Source: Theobroma cacao (Eukaryota > Streptophyta > Magnoliopsida > Malvales > Malvaceae). From it: a DNA stretch of 64,000 nt. The DNA is taken from contig NC_030855.1 in the NCBI RefSeq assembly GCF_000208745.1, positions 1,520,772-1,584,771 of the forward strand, given 5' to 3'. The notes under the pieces were generated by a model. The model worked only from the letters and a program-made list of their open reading frames with translations. It did no database searches and was not told the DNA's origin. This document shows, piece after piece, positions 1-13,300 of this stretch (position 1 is the first letter of the stretch; each line of letters begins with the position of its first letter). The translations under genes and the position numbers were made by a program.

Positions 1-233
1 TATTTAAATATTAAGCATAGTTATCTCACCATTTTATTCCATTTCTTTATCCTTGTAAAATCTAATTGGTCTCATGGTGGTCATCCATGAAGAATGACTT
101 GTAGATGAATGCAGAAAATTAATAGATTGAATTTTGTATATATATGATTTATATGTTATCTATCTTCTTTTTATCTTATTACTTGAAGATATCTCTCAAA
201 ATTATTGGTTGATTTGTTGTCCTTATTGTTCAG

Positions 234-3007
234 TATACGGATGAAGAGGTTGAACGGTGTTATGAAGAATTTTATGAAGATGTGCATACAGAGTTCTTAA
301 AATTTGGGGAAATTGTGAATTTCAAGGTTGCAAACTGCTCTTCCTGCCCAGCTAATGATGTCTATAACTTGCTTTCAAGCTGACCTATAAATTGAAGCAT
401 TCTGCAACTTGCTTTTCTTTTTTGATCATTATTTTATTGGATATTTTATGATGGATTTTGTTTAATAAGTACAGTCAAAATATAACCAAAATTGACAAAT
501 GTTTTCCCTTTCTTTTTCTACTCAAAATTAACATAACCTTTAGTCAGTTCTCAGGACGATTGAAATTGTGTAGGCATGTTAGTTGTTCTCTTCTCTATGT
601 TTGGTGACTGGACTTTTTTACTTTCAGTTTTTTAGATTATCATTTGTGATGTCTTGGTCAGGTGTGTAAAAATGGTGCATTCCACTTGAGGGGAAATGTG
701 TATGTACATTATAAGATGTTAGAATCAGCCGTCCTTGCTTATCACTCTATCAATGGGCGATACTTTGCTGGCAAACAGGTAATTCTTTCCCTCTATGATT
801 TAATTAAATGCCATTGCCACAGGGAAATACTGAAACATGTGAAAACTGAAAATTTTGGTTTAGTCTCGGGTTGTGATAAATTTAATTAAGTATAGGACTT
901 TTTTTTTGTATTTTAGCCTTATATTTTCCATAATTGGTGGAATTACTTTAATGCTGGCATTTGATAGATATTTGTTGTTTTAGAATAGTTTTATTACCAT
1001 TTTCTTGCATATATGGAACATGGAACAATCTTTTAAACCAAATGAACAAAAAGTGATATGGGTATCCTTACTCTTATGCAGTATTTTATTGACCACAAAT
1101 GAAATATTTGCCTGCAATCGCATTTGTTTGTGAGAGCTATTATGAATGGTCACTACATTCTTGTCCTGAGATGCAGATATGCATGGCTAGCCCTTAAGAA
1201 TATAAAACCAATTACCATATCCATGGGCCTATTTTTGCTTTCTGGTTTCTTAAATTCTTGTGGTTTCATGATAGGTAAAATGTGAGTTTGTCAACCTTAC
1301 CAGATGGAAGGTTGCCATTTGTGGGGAATTTATGAAGTCAAGACTCAAGGTACTTTTAGCTTCCTCGTTTCATGCAACAGTAGTGAGATTAAGTTCTTCA
1401 TTGGCTTTCATTGTTTTCCTCTGTGCGTGATTTGTTGGATTGAGATATTGCAAAAGAGAAAAAGAAAAAGGACCAGCAAAATTATCTTGTGTTTTCTTAT
1501 TGATGCTAATTCCAAAAGATAGTGTTCTTTCTAAATGATGATCTGTTTCATCTCATATTAACAGACGTGTTCTCATGGAACTGCCTGCAATTTTATACAC
1601 TGTTTCCGCAACCCTGGTGGAGACTATGAATGGGCAGATTGGGACAAACCACCCCCAAGATATTGGGTGAAAAAGATGGGTGCTTTATTTGGATATTCGG
1701 ATGAAGCTGGTTTTGAGAAACAGATAAAGCAAGAGCATTCAGGGCAGGCAAGGAACCGTAGCCGGGTGATAAAATCAGATGCTGACAGGTACGCAATTTT
1801 AATTGTAGTAATAAGTGTGACTTTTGGTTTTATCATGTTGCCCTATGCTTCGTGTTGATGTTGTCTGTTTCTAATAAAAATTGCTTACATGTTAATGGGG
1901 GTAGAATGTTTGGATTTTAGATTTGTTTGTCTGTTACAATTTTACTCCTTTAGGTTTAAAATTGAAGTCCATTGTCCTACATTTGGTAGGGTTTGTTCAA
2001 TGTCTCATTATTTTCTAATTTACATGGTAGGCACCGCTCAAGAAGATCAAAATCCAGGGAGATGAATCGTTTGATTGGTGGTGCTGATAGAAGCCCTTGC
2101 ATCGAAGATGATGTTGAAGAGAGTAGTCATAGTCAAAGGGGCAAGAATAATGATAGAAAGCAAACAAAAAGTTTAGATGGAAGATCATATAGAGAGAGCA
2201 AAAGTTTAAAATGGGATCAAAACAGAGAGAAAAACCATGATACCAGTTCTGATGGAGGTTACTCAGACAGCAAAAGGGGCAAGAAAATTGACAGAAAACG
2301 AGCCAAAACTTTAGATGGAAGATCAGACAGACAGAGAAGTTTAACATGGGATCAAAACAGTGAGGAAATCCATGATACCAGTTCTTGATGGAGGTTACTC
2401 AGACAGTAAAAGGGGCAAGAAAAATGACAGAAAACAAGCAAAAACTTTGGATGGAAGATCAGACAGACAGAGAAGTTTAAAATGTGATGAAAATAGTGAG
2501 AAAATCCATGATACCAGTTCTGATGGAAGTTACTCTGACAGTAAAATGGGCAAGAAAAATGACAGAAAACGAGCAAAAACTTTGGATGGAAGATCAGGCA
2601 GACAAAGAAGTTTAAAATGGGATGAAAACAGTGAGCAAATACATTATACCAGTTCTGATGGAGGTTACTCACACAGCAAAAGGGGCAAGAAAAATGAAAG
2701 AAAAAAAGCAAAAATCTTAGATGGAAGATCAGACAGACACAGAAGTTTAAAATGGGATCAATACAGAGAGAGAACTCTTGATACAAGTTCTGATGAAGGT
2801 TATTCAGAGAGGGACATTGATGCAGCTAGAGATGCTGATGAAGTTACACACCATTGTCATGCAAAGGAACATTCAAAACACCAGAGTGAATCATTGGAAT
2901 ACTTGGCTGACAATAGGAGCTTCAAGAACAGAGACTATGAAGACACAGAAAATTCCCCTGCTCAGACCAAGAAAAGGACTAGGCATAGGAGTAGCAAAGG
3001 GGGATAA
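234..3007 (+). CDS. U2AF35-related CCCH/RRM splicing factor (C3H5-like), 3' part, frameshifted
   Basis: The 5' end lies left of the window. Visible exons are 234-326, 662-778, 1275-1349, 1565-1788 and 2031-3007; all junctions are GT-AG and in phase. They encode the second half of a U2AF-homology RRM (from [18 protein letters not shown] to RYFAGKQ), then a CCCH finger ([12 protein letters not shown]-x5-C-x3-H) followed by the family signature [21 protein letters not shown], and an Arg/Ser/Lys/Asp-rich tail. This matches Arabidopsis C3H5 (At1g10320), a relative of ZRSR2/Urp, which in animals helps recognise 3' splice sites; the same nuclear role is inferred here. The tail holds five copies of a ~45-residue repeat. 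An extra T in 2384-2386 puts a TGA at 2386-2388. The shifted frame stays open to a stop at 3005-3007, so the frameshift is recent or a sequence error. As read, about 206 tail residues are lost. Confidence 0.88.
2141..2819 (+). repeat. Five tandem ~135 bp coding repeats in the RS-like tail
   Basis: The marker GCAAGAA/GCAAGAAA recurs at 2141, 2279, 2415, 2550 and 2685, giving spacings of 138, 136, 135 and 135 bp. Each unit encodes about 45 residues of the pattern [20 protein letters not shown] followed by [20 protein letters not shown]. The single 136-bp spacing marks the unit with the extra base that breaks the frame. Confidence 0.93.
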
Positions 3008-4341
3008 ACCAAATGACTATGGAAATTTGGTATTTTACTGAAAATTAAACACTAAATAGATGTTTTATTGATTTTTTTCCTCAGTATTTTACATTAGTGA
3101 AAGTTAAAAAGGAAAAGTAAAAAATTACAAAGGAAAAGATTATAAGGTTAATTTAGTTAAATGGCAAAATTTTTCTTAATATTACATTTTTGACATTTTT
3201 TTTATTAAAAATCTTTTATTTAAGTGGTTTTTAAAATGAATTATAAAATGCTTTGAAATTGAATTTTTTATTTTAATTTAATGATTTATTAAACATGATC
3301 AAAATAGTAAACATTTTTTTGGGGGTTTCATTTTAGTCTCAACCCTTGAATGTTTCATTTGGGTTTTTAATTTTTTAAATGATTTTATTTTGGTCTTGTT
3401 ACTAAAATATTTCGTTAAAATTAACGTAATATCACGTTACAGTGATGATAATATATACGTATATATATATTTGTAATAAAATTATCAAAATATTTTTATA
3501 TTAAAACCTAGTATAATTGTTCATAATTAAATGTATTTTTGTAATTTTATTAGATGAAATTAATGATGTCATTTAATTGAACTTATGAATAGAGATTAAT
3601 TGAGAAAAGAATAAATTATAGAGTGTCACGTGGAAAAAATTATAATTATAAGAGATGTAGGCAAGTTTGTTATAAGATTGATTATAATTTTTGTAATTTT
3701 TACTATTTTCTTAATCATTTTAATATTAATATTTTCATATCTTTCTTTATATTATAGGAATCGATAAATTTACAATTTGATACAAATATCGGATATCATC
3801 TAACCCCTAAGATAATAAATTACCACTTTATGTGGGTTGAGTCGGGTTTGGATTGACTCACTTTGAGTTGAAAAGGAAAATTAAGTAATTTTTCAATTTG
3901 CTTAGTTTTGAATTCAAGTAATTTTAAATTAGACAAAAATGATTTAAGTTTGGATCATTTTAGATTTAAATTATTAATTTTTAAAATATAATTTGTTAAA
4001 ATTTAAATGAGTTCAAATTATTTACATTTAGGTTTTATTATAATCAATTATTTTGATATTCAGTTGATTTCGAATTTGAATTGTTTCAAATCCATATTAT
4101 ACAGATTCAAATTATTAATTTTTTTTAATCAAATTCTAATTGGAACTTAGGTAGTATGTAAAAATTTAAAAAAAAAACTGCGAGGTTAGTTAGTATAAAT
4201 ATTTAATATTTTGGGGTCTTTTCGTAATTAGATCTTTTCTAAGTGGACGGCTTCTTGTTCTTTCTTCAAGTATTTCTCCTTTTCCCCTGGTTGCCGCCGC
4301 TCTTTTTCCCGTTTGGCCAAACGTATCGTGGAGACTAATTA
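3008..4341. other. AT-rich intergenic region and MTR4 promoter
   Basis: It begins with the presumed 3' UTR of the C3H5-like gene and ends with the MTR4 promoter and 5' leader, where base composition turns GC-richer from about 4235. Between these is low-complexity AT-rich DNA with no ORF, RNA gene or transposon terminus that I can identify. A convincing TATA box could not be assigned. Confidence 0.6.
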
Positions 4342-7300
4342 ATGGGGTCGTTGAAGAGGAAGTCGGAAGGAGAGGAGGCATCCTCGGAGTCTCTGCCGCA
4401 GAAACAACACAAGGGAGATGGCTCAGTCATGGCGGACGAAGCCGTGGGGTGTGTACATGAAGTTTCATACCCAGATGGTTATGTTCCTTCAACTTCCTCT
4501 ACAGTTCCAGCTGACTCTAAACCCGCCAAGGAATTTCCTTTTACTCTCGACCCTTTTCAGTCTGAAGCTATCAAGTGCCTCGATAATGGCCAATCTGTCA
4601 TGGTAAACGTTCTTTTTCTTTTTCTTTCTTTCTCTTCATTTGGAATTATATAAATCCCAGAAAGTAGAGAAATCGAAATTCTAATTTTAAAACAGGTGTC
4701 AGCGCATACATCAGCCGGGAAAACTGTAGTAGCGTTGTATGCAATTGCTATGTCTTTGCGGAATAACCAGCGGGTTATATATACTTCACCTATTAAGGCT
4801 CTCAGCAACCAAAAGTATAGAGAGTTTAAAGAAGAGTTTTCCGATGTCGGTTTGATGACTGGAGACGTTACAATTGACCCTAATGCTTCTTGCTTGGTTG
4901 GTATTTTACTTGGTATTTGTTTGATGTTCTATCTTTTTTTTTGTTATTATTATTTGATTTCTTAATCTTCCCACTGAGAGGGTTGTTTGATTGCAGGTGA
5001 TGACCACCGAAATCTGGCGTAGTATGCAGTATAAAGGGTCGGAGGTTGTTCGGGAGGTGGCATGGATTGTTTTTGATGAAGTGCACTACATGCGTGATCG
5101 TGAAAGAGGTGTTGTGTGGGAAGAGAGTATTGTTATGGCACCAAAGAACTCTCGGTTTGTATTTCTTTCAGCAACTGTGCCTAATGCAAAGGAATTTGCT
5201 GATTGGGTGGCAAAGGTGATTAATCCTTGCTTGAATATATTCACCAACTTTCAAGTTGAAAATAATTAATGAATGCTTATTAACCAGCATAACTTCATTA
5301 GTCTTAGTAGGCTATATATGCAACATGTGAAAGCTTGATTTTATAGTTTGGTATTTTTGTCCTCCACAAATTGATAGTAGGAAGGTTTTCTTTGAGGAGC
5401 TACAAAGAGGAGAACATTAAAAATTAAAACTACATACATCAGTCCAACTCAAGTGCTTGAGTTTAAATCTGATTATTACAGCATAATTCATGTTAATTGC
5501 CTGTGAAGCCACTACCTTAGCATTTTTAGTCTTCCTGTCAGTACAACCTTGATTATACTATTTTGATATTGAAGTGGCTAGGACCTGCCAGCATAGAGAT
5601 AAAGACTGGTGTGTTTGCTTTAGTCCATTAAGAGGAGCTTTAACATTTTGACAACATTGGACTTTTTTTGGGGTTATTTTTTTAAACCTGTTCTTTTTGA
5701 AATTATTTTGCAATTTGTTGTGATTTGGGTGAAATATGGCATGGTGTAGGACACAAATTTAAGAACCATGCTGCATGAATTCTTCTAGTTGCAAAGCATG
5801 TGAAGGATCCGCCTATGTATTGTGAAAATTATACTTGTAAATGGTGATTAAATGTGTATTGGAAAGTAATGGACAAAAAAGTATAGAGGGAGCTAGACCC
5901 TTCTTGAACAACCAAGAGAATTGTATTGAAAAATAAATAAAATTCTTCGATGTTAATGCTTCAAAAAAGAAATAAAAAGAGAATCAAAGATATCAAATAG
6001 CATAATAACTTTGCGTTTTCTTTTCCTTTAAAGCTTTCCTATGTAAAATACCAACCCTAATCCTGATGGTCCCTGCTGCTGATTCTTGTGAATGGATTTT
6101 GTGCATAGAAAATGGTTATGAATCCTGATGACATTATGCACATTTGTCCGAGTAGGTTATTTTCAGAATCAAGCACATTAGATTATATTGCTAGGTGCTT
6201 CTATAAACCATTATTTTGTAGCTTGTTTAATTGTAAAAATATGTCTGCTTATTTTGGTTCTATGATTGCAGGTTCACAAGCAACCATGCCACATTGTTTA
6301 CACTGATTATCGACCAACACCTCTTCAGCATTATATTTTCCCTGCTGGAGGTGATGGTCTATTTTTGGTGGTAGATGAGAAAGGAAAATTTCGTGAGGAT
6401 AGCTTTCAGAAAGCTTTAAATGCTCTAGTTCCTACAAGTGAAAGTAACAAGAAAAGAGATAATGGTAAATCACAGAAGGGGTTAGTGATGGGAAAAGTTA
6501 GTGAACAAAGTGACATCTTCAAGTTGGTGAAAATGATCATTCAGCGACAGTATGACCCTGTGATAATTTTCAGCTTTAGCAAAAGGGAATGTGAATTTCT
6601 TGCAATGCAGGTGGGTTTTGTTTTCTTTTTTTGTTTTTTGGTCTGAAGGGGGGGGGGGGTTGACGGTAAAACCCTATTTTTTTTCTTTTTATATGTATAT
6701 TATTGGTGTGGGATAAGGAAGACATGGATGGATGGCATGTCTTGTTTCCTCTTACAAACCAAAAGATGCCTAACTATTGGTTGCCTTCTTTATGGTATGT
6801 TTTAAAAAGAATTGCTGGTCAGCATTATGCTATGGATAATGTAATGCTGGCAAGTTAGTATTAGATGTATGCTGTCATAGTTTTTGGATTACTACCAATT
6901 CAAGTTTGGCCGAGTGGTTGTTGCTTCACCAATAAGAGTTTGTGAAGGTTCATTTCCTCCTTTCATTTTCTTGTCCTTGTACAAATGTACTGATTTTTTT
7001 TTTTTTAAATATGTTTAAATTCTTTAGGCAAATGCACCACTTATTCTGTCTTTTTTTTTTTTTTTACTTTATCCAAAATATGTGAGCATCCTGTTCTTTG
7101 TTTATGTTTTTAACTGTAGATGGCAAAGATGGATTTAAATGATGATGATGAGAAAGGAAACATAGAAACAATCTTTTGGAGTGCCATGGATATGCTTTCC
7201 GATGATGATAAGAAGTTACCTCAGGCAAGTTGTTGTTCCTCTTCTTCCAAATGCTTGATAAGTGTATGAATGTGAACTTATACTTGTATGCACATGTATG

Positions 7301-10300
7301 CATGCAGATGCATGTGTATGTCTGTTTGTAGAACTCTAATTTTATGATGATTACCTGGTCAACAAGTGGAGAGTTAGTCCTGTCAATCAGGATCTTGTGT
7401 CCTTTATTAGTTACTTCTGGCCATACATCCTTTAAGTTGTGAACATTTAGTCAACTGTGATTTCTTTTTTTTTTTGAGAATGTAGTCAACTGTGATTTAA
7501 GCTGTTGTTTTTGGGGTTTTTTTGGTAACATTTCCTATTTCTCGAATTTTAAGTTTTCAATATTCTTTATATACTATTTTTTGTCTAGGCACTTCCAAAG
7601 TAATGGAAACAATTTGAAATTTTTTTTTGGTTTTGATTTATATGTTTATTTTTTAAATGTTGATACTAAATACTTGTTTTCGTCATTTAAAAAAAAAAAA
7701 CAAAAGATGGAACACTCAGAAACAAAACTAGAAAATTAAAACTGTATCAAATGGAGCCTTCAGTTGCTCCTAATATTTTATGAATGTGTTTCGACATTGA
7801 GATCTATGATTGACTTTTATTCTGAGTATCTTATGACTTGTTCTTTTGTTTCACTGAGCTTTTTATTATGCCGTTTGTCATATCCTCTTACAGGTATCAA
7901 ACATGTTACCCCTTTTGAAACGGGGAATAGGTGTGCATCATTCCGGCTTGCTTCCCATTCTAAAGGAAGTGATTGAGATATTATTTCAGGAAGGGCTGAT
8001 TAAGGTTTGGAGTACAAACTCAATTTTTAATTCTTTAAGCTAGTGATATATTTAAGGTTTAAGATTGGCTATAATATTATCTATAATTAAGTACTAAATT
8101 TGCCTACAGTTGTGGAATCTTCAATTATCAAATTGAATGGTTAACTATTAGTCTGCCAGCTAGGTTGTATGTGTTCCTTGCTCACATTTTGAAGTCTATT
8201 TTCCAATAAGTTTTGCTGTTATTTACTATACTATTCTTGTTTCATGATTTTCACCCAGTTGTTCATTTGAGTGTCTGAAGTGTTTTTGTGTCATATGATT
8301 TGATAGTCTGAAACTTCTCACTCTTTTTAACCTGGTATATTTTGTTTCTTGAATTTGTCTTTGGCAAATGCTTAAGTAAGTTTCTTTTTTGTATATCTGG
8401 TCATGCATATGTGCACACACAAGCTTTACGTCTGTGGAAAGTATGTGAATGCCTGACCACCTTTTTGCCCTCTGTTATGTGACCTTCAATTTGATCACTT
8501 ATTTTTGAACAGACTGATTTAAATAAATATTGTGAGCCCGAGACTTCTATGAACTTTCTGAGTACTATATAATTTTAGGTCGATTTATATTGGTTCTGTA
8601 TTATGTTAAGCATCTCAGAACAAAATATTGCGTGTTTGACTGTAGAAAAAAAAATTGTTTTCCATTTTTTTTGGCTATTCCTTTTGATTCTTTCTTTTAC
8701 CAGAAGTACAAAGATTGAAACATATTTCTTCAGTGTTTGTTTGCCACAGAGACCTTCAGTATTGGGTTAAACATGCCTGCTAAAACTGTTGTGTTTACAA
8801 ATGTTCGTAAATTTGATGGGGACAAGTTTAGATGGATATCTAGTGGAGAGTACATACAAATGAGTGGCCGTGCTGGTCGTCGAGGTATTGATGCACGCGG
8901 AATATGCATTCTTATGGTGGATGAAAGGATGGAACCATCTACTGCTAAAACAATGCTCAAGGGAAATGCTGATAGTTTGAACAGGTATGTTTGCTTTACC
9001 TGATGCAAAATGCTTAACTTAGTAAAAGGCGGTTCTCTTGATTTGATGATACTTGGATTAATGGTGTATTTCCAATAATGCGGTTTTACGGGTTTCATGC
9101 TGCAGAACATTCATTCATGATACTTGTTAGTTTATAATGATGTCTTATCTGCAGATCTTTTTTCTTTTCCATTCGAAAAGGAACTTTGGGAGGGACTGAT
9201 TTGTTTACACCAAATCAGACCATGAAAGGTTCTGGGGCCATGATTAAAGATTCCAGTTCCTGGGCCTTGTTTAGTAGGAGAGATGGAAAAGGGAAGCAAT
9301 AAAAAAGTTGGGAGAGATAGAAAATCGAAAGGGGAACAAACATTTTATTTTTTGCACTATTAAAAGTGAAGGATCTCAGCTTTTCTTGCTTTATTTTAAC
9401 ATAACAGAACTACTGTAGTGTTATGTGTAACACCTACTGACAACAAAATTTGCATAATCAATCCTTTGTTCTGGGGTTCTTAACTTGTAAAAGGGGGAAA
9501 ACATTCTCTTTTAGGGGCACAATCATTTTGAGGTAACGTTTAGATGGTTGTAGTTGCCGGTAGCTGATATCTAGTTGGACATACTTCTTGATAGCAACTA
9601 TATCTTTTTGTTGTGAATTAGGATGATGGTTAACTGCTAATAAGCTAGGGTGTTAACATCACTGGACAAGGACTGACTGTTTAAAACTTGATTTAAAGGA
9701 TGCTGTAGTGGAGAAGTTAAAATTCCATAATCAAAGAATTATGAATTTCCATCCACACGAAAAATAATTAAGGATTTAACTGGTGCTTTTCCATTTCATT
9801 TCAGTGCCTTCCACCTAAGCTACAATATGCTATTGAATCAATTGTGCTGTGAAGACGCTGATCCTGAAAGTATGCTTCGTAATTCGTTCTATCAGTTTCA
9901 AGCCGATCGTGCAATTCCTGACCTTGAGGTCAGTTGTTATTAGATTCCAGAATTGTTTAATTTTATGTTGATCTCTTGATTATGGTTATCCGGTTTTTGA
10001 ATATTGAAACTGATTTTAATATTATTTACATTATTGGTAATCAATAGCAGAGAGTAAAAATATAAGGTATCTGTTATTCTTGGAGACAAAATGTAATTGT
10101 TAGTGTTTAAGCCAACAAATTGTGTTGAATTGCTATCCAGTTCAAGTGGCTAGCATTCTCTGGTCCTCAAAAGGCATTTACTTTTAAAGTTTCTCCACGG
10201 TTGGAGTGGAAAGGGGCTAGAAATCTAGAGGAGCAAAAAGGCAGATGGTGAAATATTCCACCTCTGGAGCTATAGAAAAGGAGCACTGTGTTGGTGCTAG

Positions 10301-13300
10301 TGTGTACTTTGTGTATAACCAAAAAAAAAAAAGTGATGGGACCTAAGAAGAAAGATCATACATTTCTGTGTTTTTTTGGATATTCTTTTAAGTGTACATT
10401 TCTACTAAATGAAAAATCTGATTTCTTGATAATTATGAACTCTTCTCTAATGCAAACCAAAAATGCCTAAGATTTTTAAGCTATTTAACTATTTTTAGAG
10501 CTTTTCTCAATTAATCTGATGCAAGATATTATAATTTGCAGAAACAAATAAAGGCTCTGGAAGAAGAGAGGGATTCCATGATAATTGAAGAAGAAGATAG
10601 TTTGAAGAATTATTACAATCTGATTCGGCAATACAAAAGTTTGAAAAATGATGTTCGTGATATCGTGTTTTCTCCAAAGTATTGCTTACCCTATATGAAA
10701 TCTGGCAGGCCAGTATGTATACAATGCATTGATGATGAAAAGTCTCCATCTTTCTCCATTGAGGACCAAGTTACCTGGGGTGTTTTAATGGACTTCCATA
10801 GAGTAAAAAGTGTTGTTGAAGGTGAGAACACAAGTTGATCCCTTGTAATTGTCAAACAGTGCCTTAACATTTTGAGTTAAATTAATTGCAAATATGTCAA
10901 ATTCTTGATGCAGATGATGCCAGTAGAAGACCAGAAGATGCAAGCTATGGCCTTGATATTCTTACAAGATGTGCTGTGAGCAAAGATGGTCTTGGAAAGA
11001 AAAAAATTAAGATTGTCCCTTTGAAAGAGCCTGGGGAACCTCTTGTTGTTTCTGTGCCTCTCTCTCAGGTAAATTCCCCGTACTTCTTGGTTATTTACAT
11101 ATTCTCAGTTCAGGGGGCATGCACAATAAGTTAAAATAGTGAAATTTGTGTTGTTTTTCTTCTAAAAGTATAAAACAGTTGTAAAGATAGCTTCAGCAAC
11201 TATGGAATCTTACAGAAGGGAAATGTCACGGGTACATGCAATGTGCATATAAAAAATGCACATTGGTCACCAGACATTCAGAGTGTACAGAACAAAAGCA
11301 GGACATATTTACGAGTATCTGTATTCTGTACTCATGCGAGCATTTAATGCCTATAGGCATATACCTTTGCATTTCATGTGTGTGCAGAACCAATTACCTT
11401 CCCTCACCCTCTCCCCCCTGTCCCCCAACATATTCAATATGCAGAATTGTAATAGAGTACCGTAACTAAAAATCATTAATGAGGTGAACAATATTTATCT
11501 ATGTTATTTGTTTTGTTTTGTTTTTACATTAGAATTTCTGATTACAATCTTTGGACCATTCTTTTATTATTTTTCAGGTTGATATTCTTTAAGTAGTGAA
11601 GCAAAATTTTGCTACTAGGATTTAGAAGATTGGCTTCTACTTGACTTGGATTTTTCTGGTTCCAGCTATGCAACTGATTGTATTAGTATAAGCAGTTAAT
11701 AGGAATTTGCTTCTAACTTACTTTTTGGTCTTGGTGAAACTAATCTCCATCCGATAAAGGAAGAATTTAATTTGTTATTTTATGCCTTGAACAGGTTATC
11801 AGTCTAAGTAGTGCACGCTTGAACATACCCAAAGATCTTCTGCCGTTAGAAGCTCGCGAGAATGCCTTGAAGAAGCTTTTAGAATTTATTTCTAGATATG
11901 CTAATGGGATGCCCTTGGAACCCGAAGAGATGAATGTATATGTTTAATATTTTCTTCATGATATTTTCTGAAAAAAATATAAGATTTTGCTTTGTTCTTT
12001 CTATTCTTTTGTCTTTGGATTAATTATCAAATTATTTTGCTATTTCTCAGATACAAAGTAACTCATACAAAAAGGCAGTCCGTAGGTTGGAGGCATTAGA
12101 GAACCTGTTTGAAAAACATGAAATTGCAAAATCCCCACTTATTGAGCAAAAGCTTAAAGTTCTGAACGGAAAGGAAGAATTGACAGCCAAGATCAGATCA
12201 ATTAAGAAAACAATGCGTTCTTCCACAGCATTGGCTTTTAAAGATGAGCTTAAGGCCAGGAAACGGGTTCTAAGGAGGCTAGGGTAAAAAATCATTTCTC
12301 TATCATTGCTTCTCTTTTGTTGTCTAATTTTCCTTGTGTCATGGTTTCATAACTTGATAGCTGCTGAGCATTGATATTTTTTTTGCTCAGGAGCTCTAGT
12401 TACTGGTTTTATTGTTTTTTCAGTCTTAGAGAACACACGATGATCAGCAGTCTTTATCTGCAATCAAAATGAAGATCCTCAATCCTCTTTTCTTTTTTTT
12501 TTCGCAGAATAGGATCTGTCATTTGCAACCACTTTTTTCTAATGCATATCACTCTAGTCCTTGTTTTTTTCTCACCTTCTAAAAGCATATAAATCAATCA
12601 AATGTTCCTTTAATATTTATGGTTGTAAATGCTTAATGATGCCTGTAGTTTGTTATGAATTGTCTATTACATTCTCCTTTCACTCAAATTTACTCTTGGC
12701 TCAAGCTATTTAACTTAAAGCTAACTATATCCTTTTGCGGTTTTAATATTAATGGGTAATTCTTCACATCGCTTAAGCTTGTTGCACGGAGACCTATTCT
12801 CCATATGTTTTTCTCTTATATTGGACATGATTGCAGATACATTACGAGTGATGATGTTGTTGAGTTGAAGGGCAAGGTTGCTTGTGAGATCAGTAGTGCT
12901 GATGAGTTGACTCTAACAGAGCTAATGTTCAGTGGGATTTTTAAGGATGTAAAGGCAGAAGAAATGGTGTCTCTGCTCTCTTGTCTTGTTTGGCAGGAGA
13001 AGCTTCAAGATGCTGCAAAGCCCAGGGAAGAACTTGAGTTGCTCTTTACACAACTACAAGATACAGCACGGAGGATTGCCAAAGTTCAACTTGAGTGCAA
13101 GGTATAGTAGAAACTTCATCTTGCTATGCTTTTTTGTTTGTTTCCATGTTATGTTTGTAGTCTTGGTTTTGGATTTTGGAAAGCACGTTAGATAAGATGC
13201 CTGGGAGGGTTTTGGAACTCAAGTCAGGTGAGTTTAGATGTCTGGTTTTGAGTTAAGTCTAACAATTTGAGGCCTGATGGTGTCTTAAACATTTTGGTCA

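Noticed and set aside
2015..2786. Long minus-strand open frames opposite the C3H5-like tail
   Set aside because: They are mirror frames of the 135-bp coding repeats; repetition keeps them open. The plus strand carries the conserved gene.
6903..6960. tRNA-like A box (TTGGCCGAGTGGTTG) followed by a B-box-like GGTTCATTTCC
   Set aside because: No acceptor stem or anticodon arm can be formed; at most a tRNA-derived SINE remnant in an MTR4 intron.
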